A stretch of 62,777 bases of DNA from CALGLS01 sp047626155 (GTDB lineage: Bacteria > Bacteroidota > Bacteroidia > Chitinophagales > Saprospiraceae). Made by a program: the position numbers and the translations under genes. Shown here piece after piece: positions 50,938 to 59,557 of this stretch. Every line of letters begins with the position of its first letter. The first letter of the stretch is position 1. The notes beneath the pieces were generated by a model. That model was not told the origin of the DNA and did no database searches. It saw only the letters and a list, made by a program, of their open reading frames with translations. The stretch is from the NCBI GenBank assembly GCA_047626155.1, contig JBLHRR010000015.1:1-62777 (forward strand), given 5' to 3'.

Positions 50938-51341
50938 TTGATGTATCCCTACGTTTTAGGAGCTATAATCGAATTATTTTCTGATGTACTTCTACGGTTT
51001 TGATGTAGACCTACGCTTTCTATACAGCTGAGAATAATAGAAACCCTTCTAAATCAAGGTTTTCTACTATTGGTTGATGTCCTTCTACGGTTTATGATGT
51101 AAATCTACGCTATTAGATGTTGTTCTACGTCAATTGATGTAAGTCTACGTTTTGAAGGGGTTCGATTAATGGGGTTGATGCAGTTCTACGTCGTTAGATG
51201 TTTCTCTACGTAATTTGATGAAGCTCTACGCTTATATAATGTTATCCTACGCTTTGTTGATGCGGTTCTACTTTTTTAGAGAATGTAACTCTACTCTTTC
51301 TTGCAGTATCTCTACGCTTTTCTCAAGTAGACCTACGCTTT
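50938..51341 (+). repeat. Iteron array of the rep origin (15 copies)
   Basis: Fifteen direct copies of a 20-bp unit with consensus TTGATGTAnnTCTACGCTTT. They start at 50938, 50981, 51000, 51074, 51094, 51114, 51134, 51175, 51195, 51215, 51236, 51257, 51280, 51301 and 51322. Many are exactly end to end (period 20 or 21), two helical turns of DNA. This is the normal binding array of a Rep_3 initiator, located just upstream of its gene. Confidence 0.88.
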
Positions 51342-51541
51342 GATGATTGTAATTGGTTGATTATCAATTATATAACAGCTCCCTAAACGTATAAAGAGTA
51401 AAGAATCAGGTATAAATTAAAAAACCTAGGAAAGGAAAAGGTGATTATAAATCATTTTTTTCTGTTAACAAAGGTCATTTTTTGAAAGAAAAAAGGTGCG
51501 TGAAAAAAAAATGATAAAAAAAGTAAGTTTTAAATGAATAA
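51342..51541. other. AT-rich segment beside the iterons (candidate unwinding element)
   Basis: About 200 bp rich in A/T runs between the main iteron array and the two outlying iterons, including AAGGAAAAGGTGATTATAAA and GAAAAAAAAATGATAAAAAA. Its position fits the DNA unwinding element of an iteron origin. No gene is seen in 50810-51693. Confidence 0.45.
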
Positions 51542-51658
51542 TTGATGTAGTTCTACGTAGAAAAAACGTTTTAGGCTTTAGCCAAAATTCGAAGATGATG
51601 TATGTCTACGCTTTAAAGTAACTGGCTGTGTTTTCCATAGCGTAGAGCTACATCAAAT
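51542..51658. repeat. Outlying iterons (two direct, one inverted)
   Basis: TTGATGTAGTTCTACGTAGA at 51542, ATGATGTATGTCTACGCTTT at 51595, and an inverted copy at 51639-51658. They lie beyond the AT-rich segment and end 36 bp before the VanZ-like start codon, so Rep binding could also affect that promoter. Confidence 0.75.
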
Positions 51659-51693
51659 TAAAACCTAGTTGGTATAATTAGTATAATCAAAAT

Positions 51694-52098
51694 ATGCATA
51701 ACCTTTTAAGACTAATATTTATAATACTGCTCATTTGCATTACAGCTGTAATCATTAACCCAGGACTTGCGCCAGGTTTCATTCCTAAAATATATAGCAG
51801 ATACGAAGTAGACGGTTGGATTTTTTTCAGTCATGATAAGGTTGGTCATTTCTTTTTAATTGGCCTCGCTGCCTTGGTGCTGAACTTTCTGCTTCAGGCA
51901 AAACGAGTAAAGGTATTTAAGATGCCTTTTTTATTGGGGTCTATAATAGTAGCCGTTTTGGTGACCATCGAAGAACTGCGGCAAGTTCCATTGACGGATA
52001 GAAGTTTTGAAATGTTAGACATGTTTTACAACTTTGCAGGCATTTTCGTATTTGGAAGGGTTGGGGCCTGGCTGGCTCGCCAATTTTCTTCCAAATAA
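51694..52098 (+). CDS. VanZ-family small membrane protein
   Basis: A 134-residue protein with about four membrane helices. The conserved VanZ-like positions are in HDKVGHFFLIGLAALVLNF, the central IVAVLVTIEELRQ, and TDRSFEMLDMFYNFAGI, where the EE, R and D residues line the family's presumed site. VanZ itself gives low-level teicoplanin resistance; other members are of unknown function. It lies 51 bp before the Wzi/RemB-like gene on the same strand, so both may be co-transcribed from a promoter inside or next to the outlying iterons. Confidence 0.85.
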   Translation: MHNLLRLIFIILLICITAVIINPGLAPGFIPKIYSRYEVDGWIFFSHDKVGHFFLIGLAALVLNFLLQAKRVKVFKMPFLLGSIIVAVLVTIEELRQVPLTDRSFEMLDMFYNFAGIFVFGRVGAWLARQFSSK

Positions 52099-52149
52099 GA
52101 ATAAGAAATTACACACACCATTCCAAAACCTAGTGGCACTCTAGAAATC

Positions 52150-53937
52150 ATGACCAAAAGATTTATTCCCTTAATCGTCTTTTTGACTTTACCCTTCTTT
52201 CTTCTTTCGCAAGGTGTTGGTGTCCCGCTTCAATCAGATAGCTATCATATAATAGACCGCCTGGAAATAAAAACAGGATTGCTTAATCCAATCTATAGTT
52301 CCATCAAAGGATATCGAAGAGGAGATGTTGCGGATTACGCTATTGGAATAGATAGTAGTGATTTGGACCTAACGGTAAAAGACAGAAACGATCTTTATTA
52401 CATACTCAAAGACAATAATGATTTTTTGCCGTCCTTTTCAACCGAGAAGAAAACAGTTGAAGATGGAAACAAAGTATATGTAGACAGCTCAAAGACTTTT
52501 TATACTTTGGGAAATGGGGAGACAGAAAAGCGGGATTATTATTTTGAAACGAAGAAGCCCATTCTGAAATATTTTTATCGAACGCACGCTAATGCTTTTG
52601 AGCTTAACAAAAAGTCATTTTATTTCAAGGTTAATCCCTTATTAAGAGGTACAGTAGGCTTTGACCAAAATGAAGATGACTTCTTATTTGACAATGTGCG
52701 TGGAGTAGCTCTTCGGGGAGGTATAGATCAGAAAGTTTTTTTCTATACGGAAGTTCTGGAAAGCCAAACAAGGTTTCAAACTTATTTCAATCAACGAGTA
52801 CAGAGAGATCGAGCAGTTCCTGGTGCGAGTTTATACAAGGGTTACAATAGTTCCATTATAGATTCAAAGGGAGCCTATGATTATTTGAATGCCCAGGGTT
52901 ACTTGGGGTTTAATATATCCAAGCATGTTGGGGTACAACTAGGTCATGGTGCGAACTTTATAGGCAATGGATACCGGTCCTTGTTCCTTTCCGATTTTGC
53001 AGCCAACTATTTCTATCTAAAACTGAATACGCGTGTTTGGCGATTCCACTTTCAAAATATTTTTGCAGAATTGAATGCAGGTAGTGGGCGTGATGCTCAG
53101 GGAGATAATTTGATTCCTAAAAAGTATTTCGCTGCTCATTACCTCAATGTAAGGATCACTAACAACCTACAAATTGGGTTATTTGAGTCCGTTGTCTTCA
53201 GCCGACAAAATCATTTTGAACTTCAATATCTAAACCCTGTTATATTGTATCGAAGTGTGGAACATTTGATTGGCAGCCCCGATAACGTAATGATAGGAAT
53301 GGACATCAAATGGAATCTGTTCAATCGCTTCCAATTCTATGGTCAAATGATTTTGGATGAGTTCAAATTCAACGAACTTATTGTAGAACGCAACGGTTGG
53401 TGGGCCAATAAATATGGGATCCAAGCAGGGTTGAGATACATCGATGTTTTTGGAATAGATCACTTGGATGGACAATTAGAATACAATACCGTCAGACCAT
53501 ATACTTATACACATGGAGATAGTTTAGCAAATTACATGCATTACAATCAGCCCCTGGCGCATCCGATTGGAGCGAATTTTAGAGAACTCATAGCTAAACT
53601 TAGATACCAAGCCACTAAGAAGTTAATGATAGAAGGGCGTCTAATTCAAATGCAATACGGAATAGATAACGATACAACTAATTGGGGGACTAACATTTTA
53701 TTAAATTATAATACGAGAGAACAAGATTTTAATAATGAAACCGCTCAAGGAATAAAAACAACGACTCAAATCATTGGTCTTGACATTAGTTATCAGGTCT
53801 TTCATAATATGTACATTGATTTGAACTACTTTTATAGAAATCAAAATAGTGAAGACGATGCTTTTGATTTGAAGAATAACTACATTGGCGGCGGAATACG
53901 AGTTAATTTGAACAGGAGTAGAAAAGGAGAATTTTAA
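52150..53937 (+). CDS. Wzi/RemB-like outer-membrane beta-barrel protein
   Basis: A 595-residue protein with a signal peptide (MTKRFIPLIVFLTLPFFLLSQ). The barrel carries motifs I associate with Wzi-like capsule-assembly proteins and the gliding protein RemB of Bacteroidota: GHGANFIGNGYRSLFLSDFA, NHFELQYLNPVILYRSVEH, and VRPYTYTHGDSLANY. Wzi anchors capsule at the outer membrane in enterics; RemB is linked to gliding motility and polysaccharide interaction in Flavobacterium. Either role would fit the surface polysaccharide genes 4 kb downstream. An iteron-like sequence overlaps its stop codon. Confidence 0.75.
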   Translation: MTKRFIPLIVFLTLPFFLLSQGVGVPLQSDSYHIIDRLEIKTGLLNPIYSSIKGYRRGDVADYAIGIDSSDLDLTVKDRNDLYYILKDNNDFLPSFSTEKKTVEDGNKVYVDSSKTFYTLGNGETEKRDYYFETKKPILKYFYRTHANAFELNKKSFYFKVNPLLRGTVGFDQNEDDFLFDNVRGVALRGGIDQKVFFYTEVLESQTRFQTYFNQRVQRDRAVPGASLYKGYNSSIIDSKGAYDYLNAQGYLGFNISKHVGVQLGHGANFIGNGYRSLFLSDFAANYFYLKLNTRVWRFHFQNIFAELNAGSGRDAQGDNLIPKKYFAAHYLNVRITNNLQIGLFESVVFSRQNHFELQYLNPVILYRSVEHLIGSPDNVMIGMDIKWNLFNRFQFYGQMILDEFKFNELIVERNGWWANKYGIQAGLRYIDVFGIDHLDGQLEYNTVRPYTYTHGDSLANYMHYNQPLAHPIGANFRELIAKLRYQATKKLMIEGRLIQMQYGIDNDTTNWGTNILLNYNTREQDFNNETAQGIKTTTQIIGLDISYQVFHNMYIDLNYFYRNQNSEDDAFDLKNNYIGGGIRVNLNRSRKGEF

Positions 53938-53955
53938 AAGCGTAGAGATACATCG
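53936..53955 (-). repeat. Isolated inverted iteron at the end of the Wzi/RemB-like gene
   Basis: AAAAGCGTAGAGATACATCG is the reverse complement of CGATGTATCTCTACGCTTTT, a full match to the rep iteron. It overlaps the TAA stop codon by two bases and lies 2.3 kb from the rest of the array. Confidence 0.65.
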
Positions 53956-53966
53956 GATAACTATTC

Positions 53967-54024
53967 GGCAGTTGGCCCTTAACTTCCCACTATCGCATTA
54001 TAGAGAAGCCAAGAGCTAAAAGCC
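53967..54024 (+). repeat. Palindromic element family 3, copy 1 (before metH)
   Basis: GGCAGTTGGCCCTTAACTTC, then CCCACTATCGCATTATAGAG, then AAGCCAAGAGCTAAAAGCC. It is a diverged form of the hairpin at 61943-61988 and fills most of the 121-bp gap before metH. No cobalamin riboswitch is visible there. Confidence 0.5.
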
Positions 54025-54058
54025 ATATATTGGAAGCTACTAAACTAAATATTAAGGA

Positions 54059-57000
54059 ATGACAGCGACAAAAGATCTAACAAGAATATTACACAAGATA
54101 ATAAAAGATCGTATTCTTGTACTCGATGGAGCGATGGGGACAATGATTCAGGAATACCGCCTAGAAGAAAAAGACTTCCGAAGTGAGCGTTTTGCCGATC
54201 ATCCTTGTGATGTGCAGGGCAATAACGATTTGCTGTCTATCACCCAACCGCATGTCATCGAAGCGATCCATAAAGCATACCTTGATGCAGGTGCCGATAT
54301 TCTTGAAACGAATACCTTTAGTTCGACTTCAATTGCGCAGGCAGATTATCAAATGGAGCATCTGGCCTATGAAATGAATAAGGCTTCCGCCGAAGTTGCT
54401 AAAAAAGCGGCCTTAGAATATACGGAGAAGAATCCGGATAAACCTCGTTTCGTAGCAGGAGCACTTGGACCAACTAACCGAACAGCGTCCTTATCTCCTG
54501 ATGTAAATGATCCCGGTTATCGTGCTGTTACTTTTGATCAATTAGTGGATGCTTACTATGAGCAGACTAAAGGCCTTGTGGATGGAGGAGCTGATATATT
54601 ATTGGTCGAAACCATTTTCGATACCCTGAATTGCAAGGCGGCTCTTTTTGCGATTGACAAACTATTTGATGAATATCAAATGAAGTTGCCAATCATGATT
54701 TCCGGAACCATTACTGATGCTTCGGGTCGAACTTTATCAGGGCAAACTGTCGAAGCCTTTTGGATTTCTGTCAGTCACATGAATTTGTTTTCTGTTGGAC
54801 TGAACTGTGCTTTGGGTGCCAAGGAAATGAGACCACATATTGTGGCTTTGTCAAAAATATCAGACTGTTATATCAGTGCTTATCCGAATGCCGGATTGCC
54901 AAACGAATTTGGGGAATACGATCAGACACCGGAGACCATGCAAGGTTTCATCCGTGATTTTGCTAGTAATGGTTTTGTAAATATTATCGGAGGTTGTTGT
55001 GGTACGACGCCGGATCACATTAATGCAATGGCCGTTGGTGTTACTGGCGTAGCTCCGCGAGAGATTCCGGAGCAGGAAATGTTGAGCCAATTCTCTGGAT
55101 TGGAACCATTGATTATGAGGAAAAACTTGAACTTCGTAAATATTGGAGAACGAACAAATGTAACTGGATCCAAGAAATTTGCACGATTGATAAAAAACGG
55201 AGATTTAGCAGAAGCACTTTCCGTTGCTCAACAGCAAGTGGATGGTGGTGCTCAAATCATTGACATCAACATGGACGAAGGGCTGCTCGATTCTGAAAAA
55301 GCAATGGTTGAGTTTTTACATCTGGTAATGGCAGAACCGGACATTGCGAAACTGCCGATAATGATCGACTCTTCTAAGTTCAGTGTGATAGAAGCAGGCT
55401 TGAAATGCGTGCAAGGTAAATGTATAGTCAACTCCATTTCTATGAAAGAAGGAATCGAGGAATTTATCCGTCAGGCGAAAATAGTCAGACGCTATGGAGC
55501 TGCTGTAGTGGTAATGGCTTTTGATGAAGAAGGGCAGGCGGATACCATTTCCCGAAAGGTAGAAATATGTGAACGCGCTTATAAAATTCTAATAGAAGAA
55601 GTTGGGTTCAAACCTACCGATATCATTTTCGATCCAAATATTTTTGCAGTGGCAACTGGTATCGAAGAACATAACGAATATGCGATTAATTTCATCGAGG
55701 CGACTCGGCAGATCAAAGAAAAATGCCCTGGGGCAAAAGTGAGTGGGGGAGTAAGCAACATCTCTTTTTCTTTTCGTGGAAATAACAATGTTCGCGAAGC
55801 CATGCACTCCGTTTTCCTTTACCACGCCATCAAAGCAGGAATGGATATGGGAATTGTGAATGCTGGAATGATGGAAATATATGAGGATATTCCAAAGGAA
55901 CTTTTAGGCCTAGTAGAAGATGTTTTATTTAATAAAACGGAAAACGCGACAGAGGCTTTAACGGATTATGCGCAGCGGGTAAAAGATGGTGGACGTGTTT
56001 TGGTGAAAGACATGTCGTGGAGAGAAGAAACAGTAGAGAAGCGTTTGTCTTATGCCTTGGTGAAAGGAATCACAGAATTCATTGATGAAGATACAGAAGA
56101 AGCTCGCCTAAAATATCCAAGACCTTTGCATGTTATTGAAGGCCCTTTGATGGATGGGATGAATATTGTGGGAGACTTGTTTGGAGAAGGTAAAATGTTC
56201 TTACCTCAGGTGGTGAAATCTGCCCGAGTTATGAAAAAATCTGTTGCCATTCTGACACCATATATAGAAGCAGAAAAGAAGAAAGGAGGAGATACTTCTT
56301 CTAGAGGGAAAATACTAATGGCCACGGTAAAAGGAGATGTACACGATATTGGTAAAAACATTGTTGGGGTAGTACTCGGTTGTAATAACTATGACATTGT
56401 AGATATTGGAGTGATGGTGCCCTGTAGCCAAGTACTGAAAGTAGCGCGACAAGAAAAGGTAGATATTATTGGGCTAAGTGGTTTGATTACGCCTTCACTA
56501 GATGAGATGGTTTATGTCGCCAAAGAGATGGAAAGAGAAGGATTTAAAATTCCACTATTGATCGGTGGGGCGACGACTTCTAAAACGCACACTGCCGTCA
56601 AAATAGAACAGCATTATTCCGGGCCTGTGGTTCATGTGCTGGATGCTTCTAAATCAGTAGCTGTTGTAAGTACATTGTTGAGTAAAGAAGAGAATGTCAA
56701 GTCTACTTTCGTAAAAGAACTAGACGAAGAATATGAAAGAGTACGAGTATTGCGTGGAAACCGTAAATCATCCAAGAAATACTTAAGCATCGAAAAGGCT
56801 CGTGCAAATAAGCTAAAATTAGATTGGAAAAATTACAAACCGGTCAAGCCAAAATTTGTAGGCATCAAAAATTTCATCGACTACGACTTGGAAGAATTAA
56901 GTGACTACATTGACTGGACACCATTCTTCGCTACTTGGCAACTCCGTGGAAAATATCCCGCCATCCTAGAAGATGAAATAGTAGGGGAGGAATGCAAAAA

Positions 57001-57757
57001 ATTATTCATTGATGCGCAGAGTATGCTTCGTCAAATCATAGATGGGAAATGGCTGACCGCCAAAGGCGTCTTCGGAATCTTCCCCGCCAATAGCGTTATG
57101 GACGATGACATCGAAGTTTATAAAGACGATTCTCGCGAGGGCGTTGATGTCGTTCTACGCAATTTGAGGCAGCAAAGAAAAAAAGCACCAGGACAACCGA
57201 ACTTCTCTTTGACTGATTTTATAGCGCCGAAAGAAAGTGGAGTAGAAGATTACATCGGAAGCTTTGCAGTCACCACGGGACATGGAATTGAAAAGCACGT
57301 AAAAAGATTTGAAGAAGATAATGACGATTACAATGCTATTTTACTTAAATCCCTAGCTGATCGTTTAGCGGAAGCATTTGCCGAAAGAATGCATGAAAGA
57401 GTGCGGAAAGAATTTTGGGGCTATGCCTCAGAAGAGCAGTTGGATAGCGAAGCTATGATTTCAGAAAAGTACAAGGGAATTCGTCCGGCGCCAGGCTACC
57501 CTGCTTGCCCGGAACATACGGAAAAGGAGACTTTATTCAAGATGCTGGATGCAGAGGCTTTGACAGGAATAAAGCTGACGGAAAGTTATGCAATGTATCC
57601 GGCATCGGCTGTTAGCGGTTGGTATTTTGCGCATCCGGAGTCTAAGTACTTTGGATTGGGGAATATCAATAAGGATCAGTTGGAGAGTTATGCGGAGCGG
57701 AAGGGGATGTCGATGGAGGATGCGGAAAGGTGGTTGCAGTCGGTGTTGAATGACTAA
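54059..57757 (+). CDS. metH: Cobalamin-dependent methionine synthase (MetH)
   Basis: A 1232-residue protein with all four MetH modules. The homocysteine domain (~1-330) has zinc cysteines Cys250 (GLNCALG) and Cys313-Cys314 (GGCCGTT). The pterin domain (~350-620) starts near NIGERTNVTGSKKFARL. The cobalamin domain has DVHDIGKNIV with His762 as the lower axial ligand of B12. The C-terminal reactivation domain (~900-1232) includes the AdoMet-binding RPAPGYPACPEHTEK. It transfers a methyl group from methyltetrahydrofolate to homocysteine through methylcobalamin. The length matches full MetH. It is flanked by family 3 palindromic elements. Confidence 0.97.
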   Translation: MTATKDLTRILHKIIKDRILVLDGAMGTMIQEYRLEEKDFRSERFADHPCDVQGNNDLLSITQPHVIEAIHKAYLDAGADILETNTFSSTSIAQADYQMEHLAYEMNKASAEVAKKAALEYTEKNPDKPRFVAGALGPTNRTASLSPDVNDPGYRAVTFDQLVDAYYEQTKGLVDGGADILLVETIFDTLNCKAALFAIDKLFDEYQMKLPIMISGTITDASGRTLSGQTVEAFWISVSHMNLFSVGLNCALGAKEMRPHIVALSKISDCYISAYPNAGLPNEFGEYDQTPETMQGFIRDFASNGFVNIIGGCCGTTPDHINAMAVGVTGVAPREIPEQEMLSQFSGLEPLIMRKNLNFVNIGERTNVTGSKKFARLIKNGDLAEALSVAQQQVDGGAQIIDINMDEGLLDSEKAMVEFLHLVMAEPDIAKLPIMIDSSKFSVIEAGLKCVQGKCIVNSISMKEGIEEFIRQAKIVRRYGAAVVVMAFDEEGQADTISRKVEICERAYKILIEEVGFKPTDIIFDPNIFAVATGIEEHNEYAINFIEATRQIKEKCPGAKVSGGVSNISFSFRGNNNVREAMHSVFLYHAIKAGMDMGIVNAGMMEIYEDIPKELLGLVEDVLFNKTENATEALTDYAQRVKDGGRVLVKDMSWREETVEKRLSYALVKGITEFIDEDTEEARLKYPRPLHVIEGPLMDGMNIVGDLFGEGKMFLPQVVKSARVMKKSVAILTPYIEAEKKKGGDTSSRGKILMATVKGDVHDIGKNIVGVVLGCNNYDIVDIGVMVPCSQVLKVARQEKVDIIGLSGLITPSLDEMVYVAKEMEREGFKIPLLIGGATTSKTHTAVKIEQHYSGPVVHVLDASKSVAVVSTLLSKEENVKSTFVKELDEEYERVRVLRGNRKSSKKYLSIEKARANKLKLDWKNYKPVKPKFVGIKNFIDYDLEELSDYIDWTPFFATWQLRGKYPAILEDEIVGEECKKLFIDAQSMLRQIIDGKWLTAKGVFGIFPANSVMDDDIEVYKDDSREGVDVVLRNLRQQRKKAPGQPNFSLTDFIAPKESGVEDYIGSFAVTTGHGIEKHVKRFEEDNDDYNAILLKSLADRLAEAFAERMHERVRKEFWGYASEEQLDSEAMISEKYKGIRPAPGYPACPEHTEKETLFKMLDAEALTGIKLTESYAMYPASAVSGWYFAHPESKYFGLGNINKDQLESYAERKGMSMEDAERWLQSVLND

Positions 57758-57777
57758 AGGAATACTTTTCAGCAATT

Positions 57778-57822
57778 GGCAGTTAGTTTCTCACTTTTGC
57801 ATTATAGGAAAGCCAACGGCCA
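57778..57822 (+). repeat. Palindromic element family 3, copy 2 (after metH)
   Basis: GGCAGTTAGTTTCTCACTTT, then TGCATTATAGGAAAGCCAAC, then GGCC. The arms form an imperfect stem, and the loop matches the other two copies. It begins 20 bp after the metH stop. Confidence 0.55.
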
Positions 57823-57847
57823 ATAGTTAAGGGACCGTTAGTCACAA

Positions 57848-57882
57848 AAACAAAAGCCGCACAAAGTTAATTGCGCGGCTTC
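57848..57882 (-). terminator. Intrinsic terminator of the nucleotide-sugar dehydrogenase gene
   Basis: On the minus strand, AAGCCGC and GCGGCTT pair around a 14-nt partly paired loop and are followed by TTGTTTTT. It lies 26 bp after the stop codon at 57908. Confidence 0.75.
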
Positions 57883-57907
57883 TGGGTTGTAACATGGTGG
57901 TTACATT

Positions 57908-59263
57908 TTATAATGAGAAGTAATCGGTTTCTTCGATTCGGCCTTTCATGACACCTTTGATGTCCATAATAAAAGCGTCTGGTGTCATCATTTTACGATA
58001 ATCAGCTTCTTCCAATTTGTAATATTCTTTGTGACTAACAGCGACAACAATAGCATCGAATTTTTCAGAATAGTTTTCAGATAATTCGAGACCATAAAGG
58101 TTTTTTGTTTCTATTGGGCAGGCCAAAGGATCGTTGACAACGACAGTGCCACATACATTAGAAAGATGGCGAACTACATCCGCAGCTTTAGAATTTCTAA
58201 TATCGGTTACATCTTCTTTGAAGGTAATGCCCATCACTAGAACTTTTGACTGGGAGGGTTTTTTGCCACGAGCTTTTAACTCCTGAGCAATTTTTTGAGT
58301 AATCTTCACTGGCATGCTATCATTTACAGATCGGCTAGCAGAAATTAAGATGGGGTTGTGCCCTAGTCGAATTGCTTTCTGAATCAGGTAATATGGATCA
58401 ACGCTGATGCAGTGTCCACCAACTAAACCAGGGTAAAATTTCAAGAAATTCCATTTTGTACCCGCTGCTTCCAAAACATCAAAAGTATTGACATCCAATT
58501 TTTCAAAAATCATGGATAATTCATTCATCAAAGCAATGTTGACATCACGTTGTGTATTCTCCACAATCTTAGCTGCTTCAGCTACTTTGATGGTTGGTGC
58601 TCTGTGAATACCAGCCTTGATGATTGTAGTATATACCTCGGCGATGGTACGCAACGCAGCTTCATCTGACCCTGAGACAATCTTTACAATCTTATCAATA
58701 GTGTTGACTTTATCTCCCGGGTTGATACGTTCAGGTGAATAACCCACTTTAAAATCGACATTAAATTTCAATCCAGAAACCTTTTCTAAAATAGGCACAC
58801 AAACCTCCTCTGTACAACCCGGATATACCGTAGATTCGAAAACTACATAGTCTCCCTTTTTCAAACCCTTTGCAATGGTAGAAGTAGCCGCCCGCAAAGC
58901 GGTTAAATCAGGCTGATTATAGCAATCAATAGGTGTTGGAACCGCAACAATATAGAATTGCGCTTCCGCCAGCACTTCCTGATCCCAGGTATACTTAATG
59001 TCCTTATGCTTAAACTGCCAGCTCTCCAATTCATCTGAAGGATCTTCTCCTCTTTTCATCATATCCACCCGGTTTTCACTGATGTCAAAACCAATTACAG
59101 AGAATTGCCGAGCGAACTCCAGCGCTACTGGTAAACCAACATACCCTAAACCTACAACAGCAAGATTCGCTGTTTTATTCAGTAACGAATTGAATAAATC
59201 TGGATTTGTAGAAACACTAGAAGTAGCCTTTTCGACTTGTTGTGTATTGAGACGTGAATTCAT
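57908..59263 (-). CDS. Nucleotide-sugar dehydrogenase (UDP-N-acetyl-hexosamine 6-dehydrogenase type)
   Basis: A 451-residue protein of the UDP-glucose/GDP-mannose dehydrogenase family. The NAD-binding motif is GLGYVGLP (38-45). The catalytic cysteine is Cys285 in GGHCISVDPYYL, a version typical of WbpO/TviB/WbpA-like enzymes that oxidise UDP-GalNAc or UDP-GlcNAc to uronic acids. The C-terminal domain has GITFKEDVTDIRNSK. The product would feed capsule, O-antigen or exopolysaccharide synthesis. The WbpD-like acetyltransferase at 62135 acts in the same kind of pathway. It is followed by its own terminator; 294 bp with a long inverted repeat separate it from the glycosyltransferase gene. Confidence 0.9.
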   Translation of the reverse strand: MNSRLNTQQVEKATSSVSTNPDLFNSLLNKTANLAVVGLGYVGLPVALEFARQFSVIGFDISENRVDMMKRGEDPSDELESWQFKHKDIKYTWDQEVLAEAQFYIVAVPTPIDCYNQPDLTALRAATSTIAKGLKKGDYVVFESTVYPGCTEEVCVPILEKVSGLKFNVDFKVGYSPERINPGDKVNTIDKIVKIVSGSDEAALRTIAEVYTTIIKAGIHRAPTIKVAEAAKIVENTQRDVNIALMNELSMIFEKLDVNTFDVLEAAGTKWNFLKFYPGLVGGHCISVDPYYLIQKAIRLGHNPILISASRSVNDSMPVKITQKIAQELKARGKKPSQSKVLVMGITFKEDVTDIRNSKAADVVRHLSNVCGTVVVNDPLACPIETKNLYGLELSENYSEKFDAIVVAVSHKEYYKLEEADYRKMMTPDAFIMDIKGVMKGRIEETDYFSL

Positions 59264-59442
59264 GATAATTTCTAGTTTACGTTAATAAGGAAACTTCCAC
59301 TCTGAAAGAATGAAGAGATAATAGCCGAGGGCTCTAAAGGAGGGGTATACATTTAGAATTGTGTGTTATTGTGACTTGGATGGGAGAGGTATTATCCAAT
59401 AGGCAAAAAGGGTTCCAGTTATAATTTTCCGATTTCTTTGGT

Positions 59443-59500
59443 GGAAACGATTATATAAATCACTCTCCCGCTGGTCGTTTTGATTTACATAATCGTTTCC
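59443..59500. repeat. 19-bp inverted repeat between polysaccharide genes
   Basis: GGAAACGATTATATAAATC (59443-59461) and GATTTACATAATCGTTTCC (59482-59500) pair with a single G-U/A-C position, around a 20-nt GC-richer loop. It lies 57 bp past the glycosyltransferase stop and 180 bp before the dehydrogenase start. No U-tract follows on the minus strand. Confidence 0.5.
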
Positions 59501-59557
59501 AAATAGGGATTTAATTTTTTGTTGTCTCTTAAAACTTATGCATGGTTTCTTTTTTAT

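Noticed and set aside
50938..51341. CRISPR array
   Set aside because: The 20-bp units are contiguous with no unique spacers of constant length and vary among themselves; they are iterons beside a Rep gene. No cas gene is present.
53938..54058. Cobalamin riboswitch upstream of metH
   Set aside because: The gap is only 121 bp, is mostly a family 3 palindrome and shows no B12-box-like sequence.
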